A stretch of 64,000 nucleotides of DNA from Salvia splendens (GCF_004379255.2 NC_056050.1:15927514-15991513); one strand, 5' to 3'; counted from the first letter of the stretch, positions 42,552-54,791 are shown. Program-made: numbers and translations. Notes: generated by a model from the letters alone, not told the origin.

Positions 42552-43380
42552 CGCGGCGGGACGGCGGTTGGCCGTCGACTTCTTCCTTCCTTGCGGCCAG
42601 CGTTGGGAACTACTCGGGCCGGCATCAGGGCTACCCAAGTTAGCTCCGGTGAGCTGGGTGGACACCTTATCGGAGCCGGCGTCGGATAGGGATACCGACC
42701 TTGACCGTTTTTTCGGAGGAGCTAGAGGAGGATGATACGCCTCCCCTATACTTCGGATGCACACGCACCTTCTGCCAAACATTGAGGTACTTGAACGGTT
42801 TGTAGTGTTGGGGTTGGTAGGTCGCCAACGCGGCACTGATGATGTCGACCTCACTTCTGCCGTTCCCCGCCGACCGCTCTTCCTGGAAGTAATACCCCTG
42901 GAACTTTTGAATTTCTTCGTTGGCTCTGTATATGGCATTGCGCACCATACTCTTGTTGCGCTCGATTGTTCCAGTCGGTCGGTTTTCATTGTACCGGCGA
43001 CAGATGCGCCACCAAAAATGGTCCCCGGATTGGTTCGTGCTAATCACTGGATCTTCGGAGATAGACAAAAATGTTTTGAATAATTGCTCCATCTCCCCCG
43101 GAGTGTATGGGGTGCGGACACCACGAGTAGGAAGAGGAGGAGTTTGAGAGCCGCTTCTCCCTCCCGCTCTAGGTACGGGTGGTTCGGGCGCCCACCCGTA
43201 TTGCCCATCGGGGGCATTTTGGTCGTCGACCGGGTAAGGCAGGTAGCCACCCGAAGCTTGCGAACTTTGGGTTTGAGCAGGGGCAGAAAATTCCGTTTTC
43301 GGACTAGGAAATGGTTGTGAACCGAACCATTCGGGGTTCCAACCGTGGGAGACGGAGGGGTGATCGCCGGAGCCGGACAT
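42552..43380 (-). pseudogene. Myb/SANT-like protein of a Harbinger element (ORF1 type), 5' part
   Basis: The minus-strand start at 43380 (MSGSGDHPSV) gives 237 codons before a stop at 42667. A Myb/SANT-like domain spans about residues 90-200: YTPGEMEQLFKTFLSISEDP, GDHFWWRICRRYNENRP, and a C-terminal FKYLNVWQKVRVHPK. In Harbinger elements this second protein helps bring the transposase to the nucleus and to the ends. After the Ser-run (about 215-221) a frameshift is needed to reach the expected basic tail PPKKRSRSVSLSDAGSD. The gene is then cut at 42546/42547 by the LTR element. Plant databases often mislabel this family as glutathione S-transferase T3-like. Confidence 0.85.
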
Positions 43381-43771
43381 ATTTTTGTTGTAAGAGTGAA
43401 AGAAAGATTGAGAATTGTAAGAATGGAAATGAGAGAATTTAGATGAGAATTGTGTAGTGTGGTGTGAAATTTTTTGTGTAGAAGTGGGAGGTATTTATCG
43501 ATGAAAATGTGTATTTTTAGGGAAAAAAATTGAAAAATTAATTAAAAGCGGGGAGAAAACGGATATAATTTTTGGGAAGTGGGATTTTTTTTTAATCGGA
43601 TTTTTTAATTAAAATCTGATTTTTTTAAAAAAAATTGAATTTGCTAACTTGGCCAATCAGGAACCGCCACGTCAGCTGCTCGCTGGCACGGACGTGCTCT
43701 TAGCTAAGAGCAGCGCCGCGCCGCTGGCACGGACGGACGGACAACGTGTCCGACCTCTGCGGATGCTCTTA

Positions 43772-44233
43772 AACTCGAGGCGTTGCCTCTATGATGAGAA
43801 TTGATGCCCGATACCATATAAAATAATATTGTCCGCTGCCAAGCACATCTTAATTAAGTTAGAAAACAGGGGAAAACAAACTTACAAACAACACTACTTT
43901 TACTATGGAAGATCTATGAGTTATGTTGAGCGAAATTTTACGCATCTAGAATGTGTTCTGAGAGAAAGAAACTCTTGAAGGAAGAAAGAGAGCAGAAAAT
44001 CAAATGGGAGGGAAATTAAGAATTGTGGTTGTGGAGTTGAAGAAATAGGTGATGTGGCAAATATTTGAATGAGTGGGGTTTAAACGAAAAAAATATTAGT
44101 TTGTAAAATTAAATAAAAATAAATTAAAATTTTAAATGATACTACAAAAGTTTATCACTCAATTTGAAATAAATTATAGTGTAGTAATCATCAATTTGAT
44201 AAAAGCATTATAGTTTGGTGATCATTTATAAAA
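43772..44233. other. Intergenic, nothing recognised
   Basis: AT-rich spacer between Harbinger B and the Mutator-type element; its last 9 bases are that element's target duplication. Confidence 0.4.
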
Positions 44234-44798
44234 GGGTAAATTGTAATAAAATTCATAAACTTTTATCAAATTTCGGTATTTCCCACGAACTAAAAAATTG
44301 GCGTATAATGTCATGAACTTTACATTCGGTCGTCGTTTTCCCATGACGGGTTTTCCGCCATGAAGCAAGTCGACGTGGCTGCTGAGTGTATAAGTTGGCG
44401 TGGTTGTTGACATGTGAAACTGCCAAAAAATTCACAAACTATTCTCATTTTCCGGTTTTTCCCACGAACTAAAAAATTTTCTAGCTGACGTAGTTGCTGA
44501 GTGTGTAATGACGTGTTAAAATTGTGCTTACTTGTACTTTAACCCACAAAATCCCCAAATTTACCTTAATTCGCTCCTAATTCACTCTCGATTCTTACCC
44601 TAAATCACACCCCCAAATTCCCACTCCCAAGTTCCCTTCACTTCACTCTCAAATCGGTACCGACAACGATGAGCATTGCGTGGTGGTGTAGAAGTCACAT
44701 TCATGATTCTTAAATGCCGCCATGTCGACTGACCGAGACTTCTCCCCTCTCTGTTTCCTACACAGGACAAATTATAGCTGGTAACAACAAGAGAAGCA

Positions 44799-45627
44799 TG
44801 TAAGTTTTATGTCTCACATATATGACATGTGATAGAATCCTAAATAGAATTGGATTTTTCATATAATACATGTATTTGGTATAAGACACATTTTTCCCTA
44901 ATTAATTAGCTATCAATTAATTATCGTATCAATTGGAATGAAAATGGACGTATAACCAATTACCCATAATATATTCCCTAAATCATAATTTGTCATTATG
45001 TTTGACTAATATCACGTTCTTATGCTAATAAGGAAAAGGAGAATATATGAGCATATATATGTGCGGATTTGATTGCCATTAATTGGCAAAATTGTGGTAG
45101 TCATTATAGTAAAAGGAATATTTATTCTTTTGATTACTAAGGAAAGAAAAGAACGCATATATGTATATATTTATGGTGTAATTTGTATTGGCATATTGTT
45201 GATCAACAAAATCAAATTAAATTATTATGGTAATTATTTAATTTGATTTTAGTATTACTTGGTCAAAAAGAAACGTTCTAATTAAATAGTCACTTTGATG
45301 GAAAGGGCTTTAATGTTTTATAATTAGGGTTTGTCCTCTCTCTGCCTATAAATACAAGTGTGGTGATCCCATCATATCACACACATTACAGAGAACACAT
45401 AAACGAGGGAAAGAGAGAGAAACAAATCCTTGGAGTTGCGCCGCTACACCAAAGTCCGAGGAAGTTCTCTTCGTCTTCCCCAATCGCTTCCGCTATGGAT
45501 CATAAAGGGAAGTTTTCGATCCATTATGTTTATGGTTAATACGTGAAATACATGATATTCAAAGATCTTGCTTTATTCATATTCAATTATGTATTCTTGA
45601 ATATATTATGATGAATAATTTCCAACA
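44799..45627 (+). repeat. 5' LTR of the second copia
   Basis: 829 bp. A TATA-like CTATAAATACAAG lies at about 45346-45358, and a GC-richer U5 follows. Confidence 0.94.
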
Positions 45628-46368
45628 TGTGGTATCAAAGCATGGTTGAGAACTCATGTATTTTCGTATTATTGAAACCATAATTTATGTCTTTTGTTTT
45701 AAATCTATGCGCTGTGAGACAATTAATTGCGTTTATTGTCTTGTGTTGATGAATCCATTGAAGTACTTTTTTGAATTCAAATAATTCAAAATCTTGGAAT
45801 TGAAAATTACAAAATCTCGTGAGAATCTTTTTTCTTGTTCAATTCACATTTCAAATATTTGATAACAGTAGTAGACACTTTCCAAATTAAAATATGTTAG
45901 GATGTTTAGTGAATTCAATTTTGCTTTGTTTGGATTATGAATCACGCGTACAGTGACTACCTTGAATTGTGAATTCAAAATAAGTTGGTTCAATTCGTGT
46001 ATTACGTATTCAAATTTACCGGATTCATGTGTCTAATTATGCGCACTTATCAAATTAAATAATTATGTTTTGATCGTCTCTTTATGGAAAAATTGTTTAT
46101 GCACCGCATCGAGACAGTGGGTGAAAGGAGTATAATTCAGTTTATTTAATTTTATTCGCATAATTTGTCTGTGAATTGTACTGGTTAATTACTGTATCAG
46201 TTAAAGATTGTTTATTTTGTATGATTATGTTTTGAAATATTTGTTTCCAAATTGATTCTATTTATGTATATGGAATTGATTTGAGTATATTGATTGTGTA
46301 TATATTATATGTAAATTGAGTTAGAATATTTGTATTGGTGAATTGAGATTTGAATTAAATTTTCATGA

Positions 46369-46980
46369 TTATAAATCTACCAAAATGGTAGAATAAATTA
46401 TTATATAATTCAATTATTGTTTTAATATGTACTTTGATTATATTATGTTTATTTTGCAATCACCAAAATGAGGTAAAATAAGGAGAGTCTATAATCAAAT
46501 GCATATGAAAAACTGTTTAAGCAATAAATCACTATGTTTGTTGATTATATCATGTTTATTTTGCAATCACCAAAGTGAGGTAAAATAATAAAAGTTTATA
46601 ATCAAATTAATTGAAAATCTGCTTAAGCAATTACTCACTATACATTGATTATATTATGTTTATTTTGCGATCACCAAAGTGAGGTAAAATAAGAAGAGTC
46701 TATAGTCAAATTAATATGAAAATCTATTTATGCAATTAATCATCATGCTTGTTGTGGCTATTCGTTATCTACATAGTTTGTTTGTCATAAAAAGTCTAGA
46801 TTCCCAAAGGAAATAGTCTTTTGCGACATAATGGACACTAATGGAGTTAATAATTTAAATTGGCGTCGATTACCCAAAGGTAAAGCCAATTTATTATTAC
46901 TCAATTATTGAACTAAGACATGGATATTAAAAGCATGATTTTATTATTGTATGAAAAACTACCCAAAGGAGTTTTCATAA
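46369..46980 (+). other. Series of seven stem-loops with a shared apex in the copia leader
   Basis: Stem-loops with a CCAAA(A/G) or CCCAAAGG apex are centred near 46380, 46463, 46570, 46673, 46805, 46874 and 46966. Examples: CTACCA-AAA-TGGTAG; TTATTTT...TCACCAAAGTGA...AAAATAA (three tandem copies, period about 105 bp); AATTGGC...TTACCCAAAGGTAA...GCCAATT; ATGAAAA...CCCAAAGG...TTTTCAT. The stems differ in sequence but still pair. They lie 120-730 bp upstream of the gag start. Confidence 0.65.
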
Positions 46981-47096
46981 TAGCCTTATGATATGGATTT
47001 CAAATTAAATGTCCGTGTTATCATTCAAAGCTTTATATGTGAGCATTCATTCTCTTATTTTTTTTCTACAATGTCAAGCATCGTTTTCTACTAATA

Positions 47097-47560
47097 TGTT
47101 CACCTCAAACCTTCCCCAACTTAATGGAACCAACTTCTATGAATGGAAAGAAAAACTTGAGTTCACACTGGGAGTAATGGACTTGGACCTAGCACTGTTG
47201 AATGACAAGCCAGCCAATCTTACAGATGAAAGTAGTTTGGCTGATTGCTCATAATGCTTGAGTAAAATCTAACAGGACTAAGTTTACATTTCATTAGAAT
47301 GTTCGTTGCAGATAAAGTCTCTCAACTACTGACATTGCAAAACAATGTTTGCAGAATGTTGAGGATCGCTTCACAACTGCATACAAGTCTATTGCAGGAA
47401 AACTTATGAATGATCCCATGAGCATGCAATATAATGGTTCTCGGACTATGTACGAGCATGTGATGGACATAAATAACATCTATTCCAAGGATTATAGGTG
47501 GATGAGGATTTCCTTGTCCAATTCATCCTAACTTCCTTACCTCCTCAATACGGACCATTC
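47097..47560 (+). pseudogene. Gag of the second copia
   Basis: Starts MFTSNLPQLNGTNFYEWKEK, a typical copia gag start, and breaks at the stop at 47252-47254. Downstream pieces in other frames give NVEDRFTTAYKSIAGKLMND and YNGSRTMYEHVMDINN. The zinc knuckle is absent. Confidence 0.8.
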
Positions 47561-47649
47561 CAAATTGATTCACTATAAAAGATTAGTGGACTCTTAAAGA
47601 ATTGGGAAACGTATTGGTCTAAGAGGAGCGTGCATCTCATGCTCACATT

Positions 47650-48545
47650 GCAACCGAAGGAGCATCTAAAGGATAATATTCATTCGAATTTATCATTCTT
47701 ATGGCATAAAGGAACTGGATCATATTTCTAGTGAAAGAATTAAGAGGCTTATAAAGGATAATATTCATTCGAATTTAGACTTTACAAGCATTACCGTTTG
47801 TGAGGATTGTATTAAATGTAAACAAACCAAACACAATACTATAAATGCCACAAGAAGCAATGAGCTCCTTAAAATTATACATACAGATATTTGCGGACCT
47901 TTTGGTGTTTTGACTTTTGGTGAAGAAAAATATTTTATCACCTTAATTGACGATTTTTTCGCGTTATGAATTTATTTATTGCAAGAAAAATCTCAGGCAG
48001 CAGAAACAGTTGAACATTTTGTGACTGAGGTTGAAAGGCAATTAAATAGAAAGATGAAAATTGTTCGATCTGATAGAGGTGGTGAATTTTATGGTCGTAC
48101 CACTTAAATAAGTCAATTACATGGACCTTTTGCCAAATACTTAGAAAAGCATGACATTTGTGCTTAATACACTATGCCAAGTATGCCTCAGCAGAACGAT
48201 GTTGCTGAGAGAGGAAACCAAACTCTCATGAAAATGGTTAGAAGTATGACAATTCTACCTTACCCGTATCGTTGTGAATTTATGCTCTTAGAACCGCTAT
48301 TTATGTATTAAACCGGGTTTCTAGTAAGGTTGTACCAAAGACTCCCTTATGAACTTTGGACATGTAGAAAGCCCAGTTTGGAGCACCTTCATGTTTGGGG
48401 CTGTCCAGCGAAAACTAGAGTATAATCTTCGCAAGAAAAGAAATTGGATTTTAGATAGTTATTGGTTATTTTATGGGTTACCAGAAAAATCCAAAGGGTA
48501 TATAGGTTTTATCGTCCTAATAATAACATGAGAATTGTAGAAACT
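47650..48545 (+). pseudogene. Integrase region of the second copia
   Basis: LWHKGTGSYF-like sequence is followed by ERIKRLIKDNIHSNLDF, VCEDCIKCKQTKHN and IHTDICGPFGV, then IVRSDRGGEFYGR. There are frameshifts and stops throughout. A 25-bp block (AAGGATAATATTCATTCG...) occurs twice, at 47668 and 47756, marking a small rearrangement where protease should be. Confidence 0.75.
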
Positions 48546-48859
48546 GGAAATATATGATTCTTTGAGAATGGTGAGATCAGTGGGAGTTTTAACACTCATA
48601 ATGCGGTCATTAGTGAAATAAGGGTAGATTTCCCTCTTCCCTAATTTCCTTAAGAATTAAGTGTGCCAAATATTGTTGAATAGCCTAACAATATTGAACA
48701 TTTGAATGACCAACCACTTAATGACGATACCAAAGTCATTGAACATAGGTGTGGAAGAAGCATCTCCAGAAGTGCCATTAATGCTTTCTTAATGAGAACG
48801 AAGGTGGCCATTTCTGATAACTATGTGGCATATCTCCAAGAATCCGAATGTGATATAGG

Positions 48860-49899
48860 AATCTGTAATGATCCAGTTTCATATTCACTAGCCATTAAGC
48901 GTAATAATTCTAATAAATGGATTGATATCATGATAGAAGAGTTAAAATCAATGGATTATAATAAAGTCTGGGACCTTGTCGAATTACCTGATAGACAAAA
49001 GTGTATTGGGTGTAAATGGGTCTTCGAGACCAAATTCGACGTAAATGCTTTATCGAGCGATTTAAAGCCAGACTTGTTTCCAAAGGTTATACTCAGAAAG
49101 ATAGCATTGATTATAAAGGGACTTTCTCTAATGTATCAAAGAAGGACTCACTTAGAATCATTTTGGCACTTGTAGCCCATTTTGACTTGGAACTACATCA
49201 AATGGATGTGAAAACTGCTTTTCTAAATGATGATTTGGAAGAAGCAGTCTACATGAAACGACTTGAAGACTTCATTAAGAAATGGAATGAAATTTTAGTC
49301 TGCAAACTTAAGACATCAATTTATGGACTGAAACAAGCTTCTAGACAATGGTATTTTAAATTCCATGACACTATTACTGCTTTTGGTTTTAAAGAAAACA
49401 CCGTTGATCGGTGCATATACCTCAAGGTTAGTGGGAGCAAGTTCATATTTTTGGTTCTGTATGTTGATGATATATTGCTTGCTAGTAGTGACATTGGATT
49501 ACTACATGCCACTAAAATTATCTCTCTAAAAATTCCAACATAAAAGATATGTGTGAGACATCCTACGTCATTGGGATAGAAATATCACGTGATCGCTCAC
49601 GTGGAATGTTGGGATTGTCTCAGAAAAGCTACAAAGATCGAATTTTAGAGAGATATGGGATGAGTGCATGTTCTCCAAGTGTTGTTGCAATTCATAAAGG
49701 CGACAAATTCAGTTTGGATCAATGTCCAAAAGCTGAATTGGAACGTAAAGAGATGGAAAATATTCCTTATGCATCTACTGTGGGAAGTTTGATGTATGCT
49801 CAAGTCTGTATACCAGACATTAGCTTTGCACTCGAAATGCTAGGTCGTTACCAAAGTAACCATGACATTGAACACTGGAGAGCTGAAAAGATGAAATGA
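48860..49899 (+). pseudogene. Reverse transcriptase of the second copia
   Basis: Shows WIDIMIEELKSMDYNKVWDL, CIGCKWVFETKFD, RFKARLVSKGYTQKDSIDY, LHQMDVKTAFLNDDLEEAVY, SIYGLKQASRQWYFKFHD and the catalytic LYVDDILLAS box. It then continues after a frame break with YVIGIEISRDRSRGMLGLSQ and ASTVGSLMYAQVCIPDISFA. The catalytic box is kept, but at least two frame changes break the chain. Confidence 0.85.
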
Positions 49900-50395
49900 G
49901 ATACTTAAAGGGGACAAAAGATTGTATGCTCACATTTAGGAAATCTGATCAATTAGAAGTGATTAGATATTCTGATTCAGATTATGATTGATGTGTTGAC
50001 TTTAGAAAATTGACTTTTGATTACATTCTTCTTATGGCTGGAGGAGCCATATCATGGAAAAGTGTAAAGCAAAGTTCTAAGTCAACATTCACCATTAAAG
50101 CTGAATTTATGGCTTGCTTTGAAGCATTAATGATTGCAAAATTTTATTTTAGGCATTGGTATTGTCTCCTCAATATCCATGTCCTTGAAATTGTATTGTG
50201 ATAATAGTGCAATTGTATCTTTCTGTAAGAATGACAAGTATTCAAAGGAGCTAAACACATGGAATTAAAGTTTCTTGTCGTGAAAGATGAAGTTTGGGAA
50301 CAAAGAATATCTATGAAATATATAAGCACACAGCTTATAGTAGCTGATCCATTGATTAAGGCGTTACCGCCTAAGACATTTATGGAATAAGTTAA
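49900..50395 (+). pseudogene. RNase H of the second copia
   Basis: RYSDSDYD is followed by a stop; then LLMAGGAISWKSVKQSSKST and IKAEFMACFEALM, and later a decayed C-terminal segment. It is broken by several stops. It ends about 455 bp before the 3' LTR. Confidence 0.75.
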
Positions 50396-50850
50396 CAGAA
50401 TGGGTCTTGGGTATGGAAACGTCTAATCTTTATGTTTCCATGTCGGTTCAGACACTTAAATTATGGATATTTTGAATTCAATAAAGTCGTTTCTATTATT
50501 CCTGCATAAACTTATTATTGATATGCATATATACGTTTTTAGTATTAATGCAGGAGGTCTTGAAATAAGACAATTATGGACGTTGTGTCACTTATAGATT
50601 ATATTAGTGCGGTTATTGGTGATGTGGTACATGGAAGGAACTATGTCGATTGAATGATATACGCCCGCCATGACCCGCATTAGTAGTCTCTCTAATATAA
50701 TGCTTTTGTTTGCCAATGATGAAAGTATTTATAAAGTCCAATATTATGCGTGCCTTATGTTTATTATGTCTATTTTACTGTGGCTCTGTCAAGTGTGACA
50801 AGTGGGAGAATCGAAAACTTTGTGTCCCACATGTTCGCCAAGTGGGAGAA

Positions 50851-51679
50851 TGTAAGTTTTATGTCTCACATATGTGACATGTGATAGAATCCTAAATAGA
50901 ATTGGATTTTTCATATAATACATGTATTTGGTATAAGACACATTTTTCCCTAATTAATTAGCTATCAATTAATTATCGTATTAATTGGAATGAAAATGGA
51001 CGTATAACCAATTACCTATAATATATTCCCTAAATCATAATTAGTCATTATGTTTGACTAATATCACGTTCTTATGCTAATAAGGAAAATGAGAATATAT
51101 GAGCATATATATGTGCGGATTTGATTGCCATTAATTGGCAAAATTGTGGTAGTCATTATAGTAAAAGGAATATTTATTCTTTTGATTACTAAGGAAAGAA
51201 AAGAACGCATATATGTATATATTTATGGTGTAATTTGTATTGGCATATTGTTGATCAACAAAATCAAATTAAATTATTATGGTAATTATTTAATTTGATT
51301 TTAGTATTACTTGGTCAAAAAGAAACGTTCTAATTAAATAGTCACTTTGATGGAAAGGGCTTTAATGTTTTATAATTTGGGTTTGTCCTCTCTATGCCTA
51401 TAAATACAAGTGTGGTGATCCCATCATATCACACACATTACAGAGAACACATAAACGAGGGAAAGAGAGAGAAACAAATCCTTGGAGTTGCGCCGCTACA
51501 CCAAAGTCCAAGGAAGTTCTCTTCGTCTTCCCCAATCGCTTCCGCTATGGATCATAAAGGTAAGTTTTCGATCCATTATGTTTATGGTTAATACGTGAAA
51601 TACATGATATTGAAAGATCTTGCTTTATTCATATTCAATTATGTATTCTTGAATATATTATGATGAATAATTTCCAACA
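50851..51679 (+). repeat. 3' LTR of the second copia
   Basis: 829 bp, preceded by AAGTGGGAGAA and followed by the duplication AAGCA. Confidence 0.94.
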
Positions 51680-52311
51680 AAGCAGTCCTAGAACAACTTC
51701 TTCTTCCCTCCGCCGCTGCCACTCACGGCTTCACCGGTGGCAATAGCCAGAGTTTAGGGGCACGTGATGTCAAGAGGCTTCCCACAAAGAGAAGTGCCAA
51801 GAAATGACTCCTTCGATTTCCCCACAAGCCCTTTTGGAATAGAGTCATTTAAATTGTTGATATATACATTAGTCAATATTGGGGAGCTAACGTGATTATT
51901 GTAAAAAAACTAAATTGAAATTGAAACCACATTCAAACTAGAAAGTTGACTAAATTCGAACAAATAAAAAAATTGCACATTTAATCGAAATTGACCAAAA
52001 ATCGATTGTTTGAAACGGGAAAAATCAAAATTGGATTACGGTAGAAATTGCGAGGGAGACGATATCGCGACGAGAGAATGGGAAAAGTTCGTGACTTTTA
52101 AGGTTAATGAATTTTCGGAGTTTTCCACGTTAGATTTTTGGCTTGCCACGTATACAAAAAACTCCAGGATCTGGTCAAATGATAACAACCCTGTAAAGTC
52201 AATGACATTATACGCTAATTTTTTAGTTCGTGGATAAAACCAAAAAATAGAAAAAAATTTGACTTTTAGGGGCAATTTTCCTTTTATAAAATTAACCCAT
52301 TAAATAAGGAG

Positions 52312-53690
52312 TACAAAACAAATAAATCAGACGTAGGATCCATTTGACAGATTATGGAATTAATCTATTCACATGTTAACCCAGAATTGCATGCTAGAAC
52401 GCAAATAAGTCATGCCCATAGAATATAAATCCTAAACATGAATTCTACGGTTTAGAGTTACAGATTTGATTCTCCAAAGAATAGTCGATTGCCCGCGCCT
52501 TCTCCACAATGATCTTCAATGCTAGACCACGTATCTTCTGACTGGTGTCCCGAACTGTATCTCGACATCAGGGTGGACTGATCTTATCGAAATACTAGGA
52601 CTCAAATAAAGAAGACACAAATTCCTCACGGAGGAAGAGAGAGAATTTTTGTCTCCTTCAGTAGAGAGAAGGGACGAAATTTTCAGTGTGGAAAATAATC
52701 ATTCTGTCTCTCCTTTATTCTCCTATCTATAATAGTTCATATTGGGCTCAGTCAGGGATCTATGAAAGGTTTTGGATATGGGCTCCCCCAATTAGCTTTT
52801 TACAAATTAAATTGAACCCACAATTTAATACAAGCTTATATTGGAATATTACGAGCAGCCACTATAGACGTAATATTGACCTCCCAATCCAAATCCAAAA
52901 TTACAAATAATCCGGATTTCCATTTTATTTATTATTTATTTCTCGCGCTAAAGATATAAATGTCCATTAATTAATTAAAGTCTACTATGGACTTAATTAA
53001 TTAACATCTTATCAATTCCAAGAGTGGACTTAGCAAGAAACACTTATTTATTATTCATGGAATAATTAAATTCCAACTGGCCAGTTTCCGAATAATAAAA
53101 CCTTGTTCAAGCTCCTCTTGAGGACATTATCAAACGAGACTCACCTCGCGCACGATTCAACCTAATAGCAGTCCTAGCAACGCTAGATATTAATCACCAC
53201 TACCCAATATATCAGGATTATTGGGTTGCGAAAAACCTGCACCTTTTGATAAGTCAAAGTAGTGCATAATCAATATCGTATGCTCAATGCTAACGTATGT
53301 AGATTAAGAAATAGTATTTTATCAAAACCTAGTCTTTCAGTAGATAGCATAAAGACACGTCTTGCTGTTATATCCATTCAGTGCTATACCACACCAACGT
53401 CATCTTATTTCAATAATGCTTAGAAATAATCGGACTGACATTGCAACCTTTCGCGATAGGTAGCCAAAGCCTATCTAGGTTGTGAAATTCTTCTTTTCTT
53501 TGGCAAAGCATTCCATAGAACCGACTGTAGTTACCTTAAAGTGGACGACGCCCACAACCAGTCTACTATGCAAAAGACTTAGGTTTTGTTTACTTCTTAT
53601 GCATTTAAATGTTTATAAAACATCTTATAAACGCACAAGTAAACACAATGTAATAATATATTGATTATATTCGTGCAAACTGCTCGAATA
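52312..53690 (-). mobile_element. LTR copy (probably 3' LTR) of a non-coding LTR element
   Basis: Aligns almost end to end with 59275-60685. It lacks the first about 35 bp of that LTR (TGTTGGGGTTTGG end), so its outer end is truncated at GGAGT/ACAAAAC. On the minus strand, PPT-like AGTGGGAG occurs about 65 bp beyond (near 53750). U3 starts differ between the two copies, so they may belong to one old element or to two related ones. Confidence 0.6.
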
Positions 53691-54780
53691 ATACTATGAT
53701 GCCTTAAACATTAACCATAAAATAATAATTGAGCATTAATAGCTCCCACTGCAACAAAAGCCTAACTGGATCAAGATCTCTTACTTAGAAGTTGCATTGT
53801 CATGTGAGTCATTTTCCTTCTTTAAAAGAGGTCAATCCAACTTACAAAGCATCTTCACTCGCTTTAAACAAACTTTGATGACAATTCAGGCTCTCCCGTT
53901 TACATATCTAGTCTTTTGTTCAAATGAACTAGGACTTAGAAAAACTACAGCCTTGATGAATTCGTCATCTATCAAGTTACTTTCCTCTAACAGTAATATA
54001 ACGACTAATATTCTGAAGGTTTTCTACTTTTCAGTTAAACATTCTTCTAGTCATTTCTTATTACTTTAGGCGATGACATGAGTTAGAAAACTATTTGAGT
54101 GATCAACAGATTCCTCAAAATATTCTGTCCCTCTAGGATATTCCAATCGATTCATCTTGACAGATTCTATTGATATCCATCTGTCATCGTCACTAACCAA
54201 GACTTGTCGTGCTACTTAAAAGAAAATAGCTTGACCTTATTCCTTAAAGAACTTGTCAAGTGCATGCAAAAAGCATTCTCGAACAATCTTCATGGAATTA
54301 TGTCGAGGATATGGAGGACATGAATCATTGAGTATAAACTCCAAGTTTTAGAGATGAGAATCTTATCCATTTACGTTGTCTACATAATTTTGGCATTCGA
54401 GTTTATTTCTTTAAAGATCGCAGACAAAATATTGAATGATATAATGAAGATTTGGCAAATAAACTTATTATCACATACTTCTGCTCAATACATAATCGCA
54501 AATAACCACAAAACAATTATGTATTTTGCAACTATAAAATCGAAACAGGTACCCTCTATAAGAGGTCAATACTCATTCACAACTTTAACATTTTTACTGG
54601 TCACAACACCAACGAATAGTCCAGAGACCACATAATGGCATGGCCGCCTAATGTTGCCTAAGCACAACCATCAGATTTAGCATTACAGAATTTTGTTTCT
54701 ACAACACACTCCCATAAAATGCTCATGTGATGATAACAAAATCAAGCTATCTCATAAATTCTATACGAACTTCTGAAACT
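53691..54780 (-). other. Interior of the minus-strand LTR element, no recognisable coding
   Basis: Contains the purine tract AGTGGGAG on the minus strand near 53750. No reverse transcriptase, integrase or gag motif was found on either strand. Short frames here are not convincing. Confidence 0.45.
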
Positions 54781-54791
54781 TGTAATTTCTT

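Larger units (their letters stand above)
36234..43768 (-). mobile_element. PIF/Harbinger element B, Myb-like gene only, split by an LTR element
   Basis: Ends GAGCATTCACATCCGTGCTC and (reversed) GAGCATCCGCAGAGGTCGG, flanked by TTA on both sides (36231-36233, 43769-43771), the Harbinger 3-bp duplication. Without the 5.7-kb LTR element the unit is about 1.8 kb. On the minus strand it has a 388-bp leader, the Myb-like gene, and a tail. The tail (36240-36430) and leader are clearly homologous to those of element A. There is no transposase. Confidence 0.88.
44799..51679 (+). mobile_element. Ty1-copia element, young LTRs but dead coding region
   Basis: LTRs 44799-45627 and 50851-51679 (829 bp each) run TGTAAGTTTTATG to TTTCCAACA; I count about ten differences. 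A perfect duplication AAGCA lies at 44794-44798 and 51680-51684. A degenerate primer-binding site GGTATCAAAGCA follows the 5' LTR and the purine tract AAGTGGGAGAA precedes the 3' LTR. A leader of about 1.47 kb precedes gag. The interior shows gag, integrase, reverse transcriptase and RNase H pieces in several frames with stops; zinc knuckle and protease are missing. Confidence 0.95.
44234..52282. mobile_element. Mutator-type element (about 1.2 kb) split by a copia
   Basis: The left end from GGGTAAATTG and the right end CAATTTTCCT share about 90 bp of imperfect inverted repeat, including CACGAACTAAAAAATT and GCGTATAATGTCAT. A perfect 9-bp duplication TTTATAAAA flanks it (44225-44233, 52283-52291). 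Without the copia it is about 1.16 kb. The inner part (44560-44798, 51680-51830) is richer in GC than its surroundings and might be captured gene sequence. I could not recognise a product. Confidence 0.75.

Noticed and set aside
26329..43768. A single 17-kb autonomous Harbinger element carrying both genes
   Set aside because: Each gene is enclosed by its own pair of termini (26329/28370 and 36234/43768), and a host-type TRM gene lies between them.
53482..54635. Plus-strand frames of 60-93 codons
   Set aside because: No motif on either strand matches a retroelement or host protein; they are explained by AT-rich composition in an LTR and its interior.
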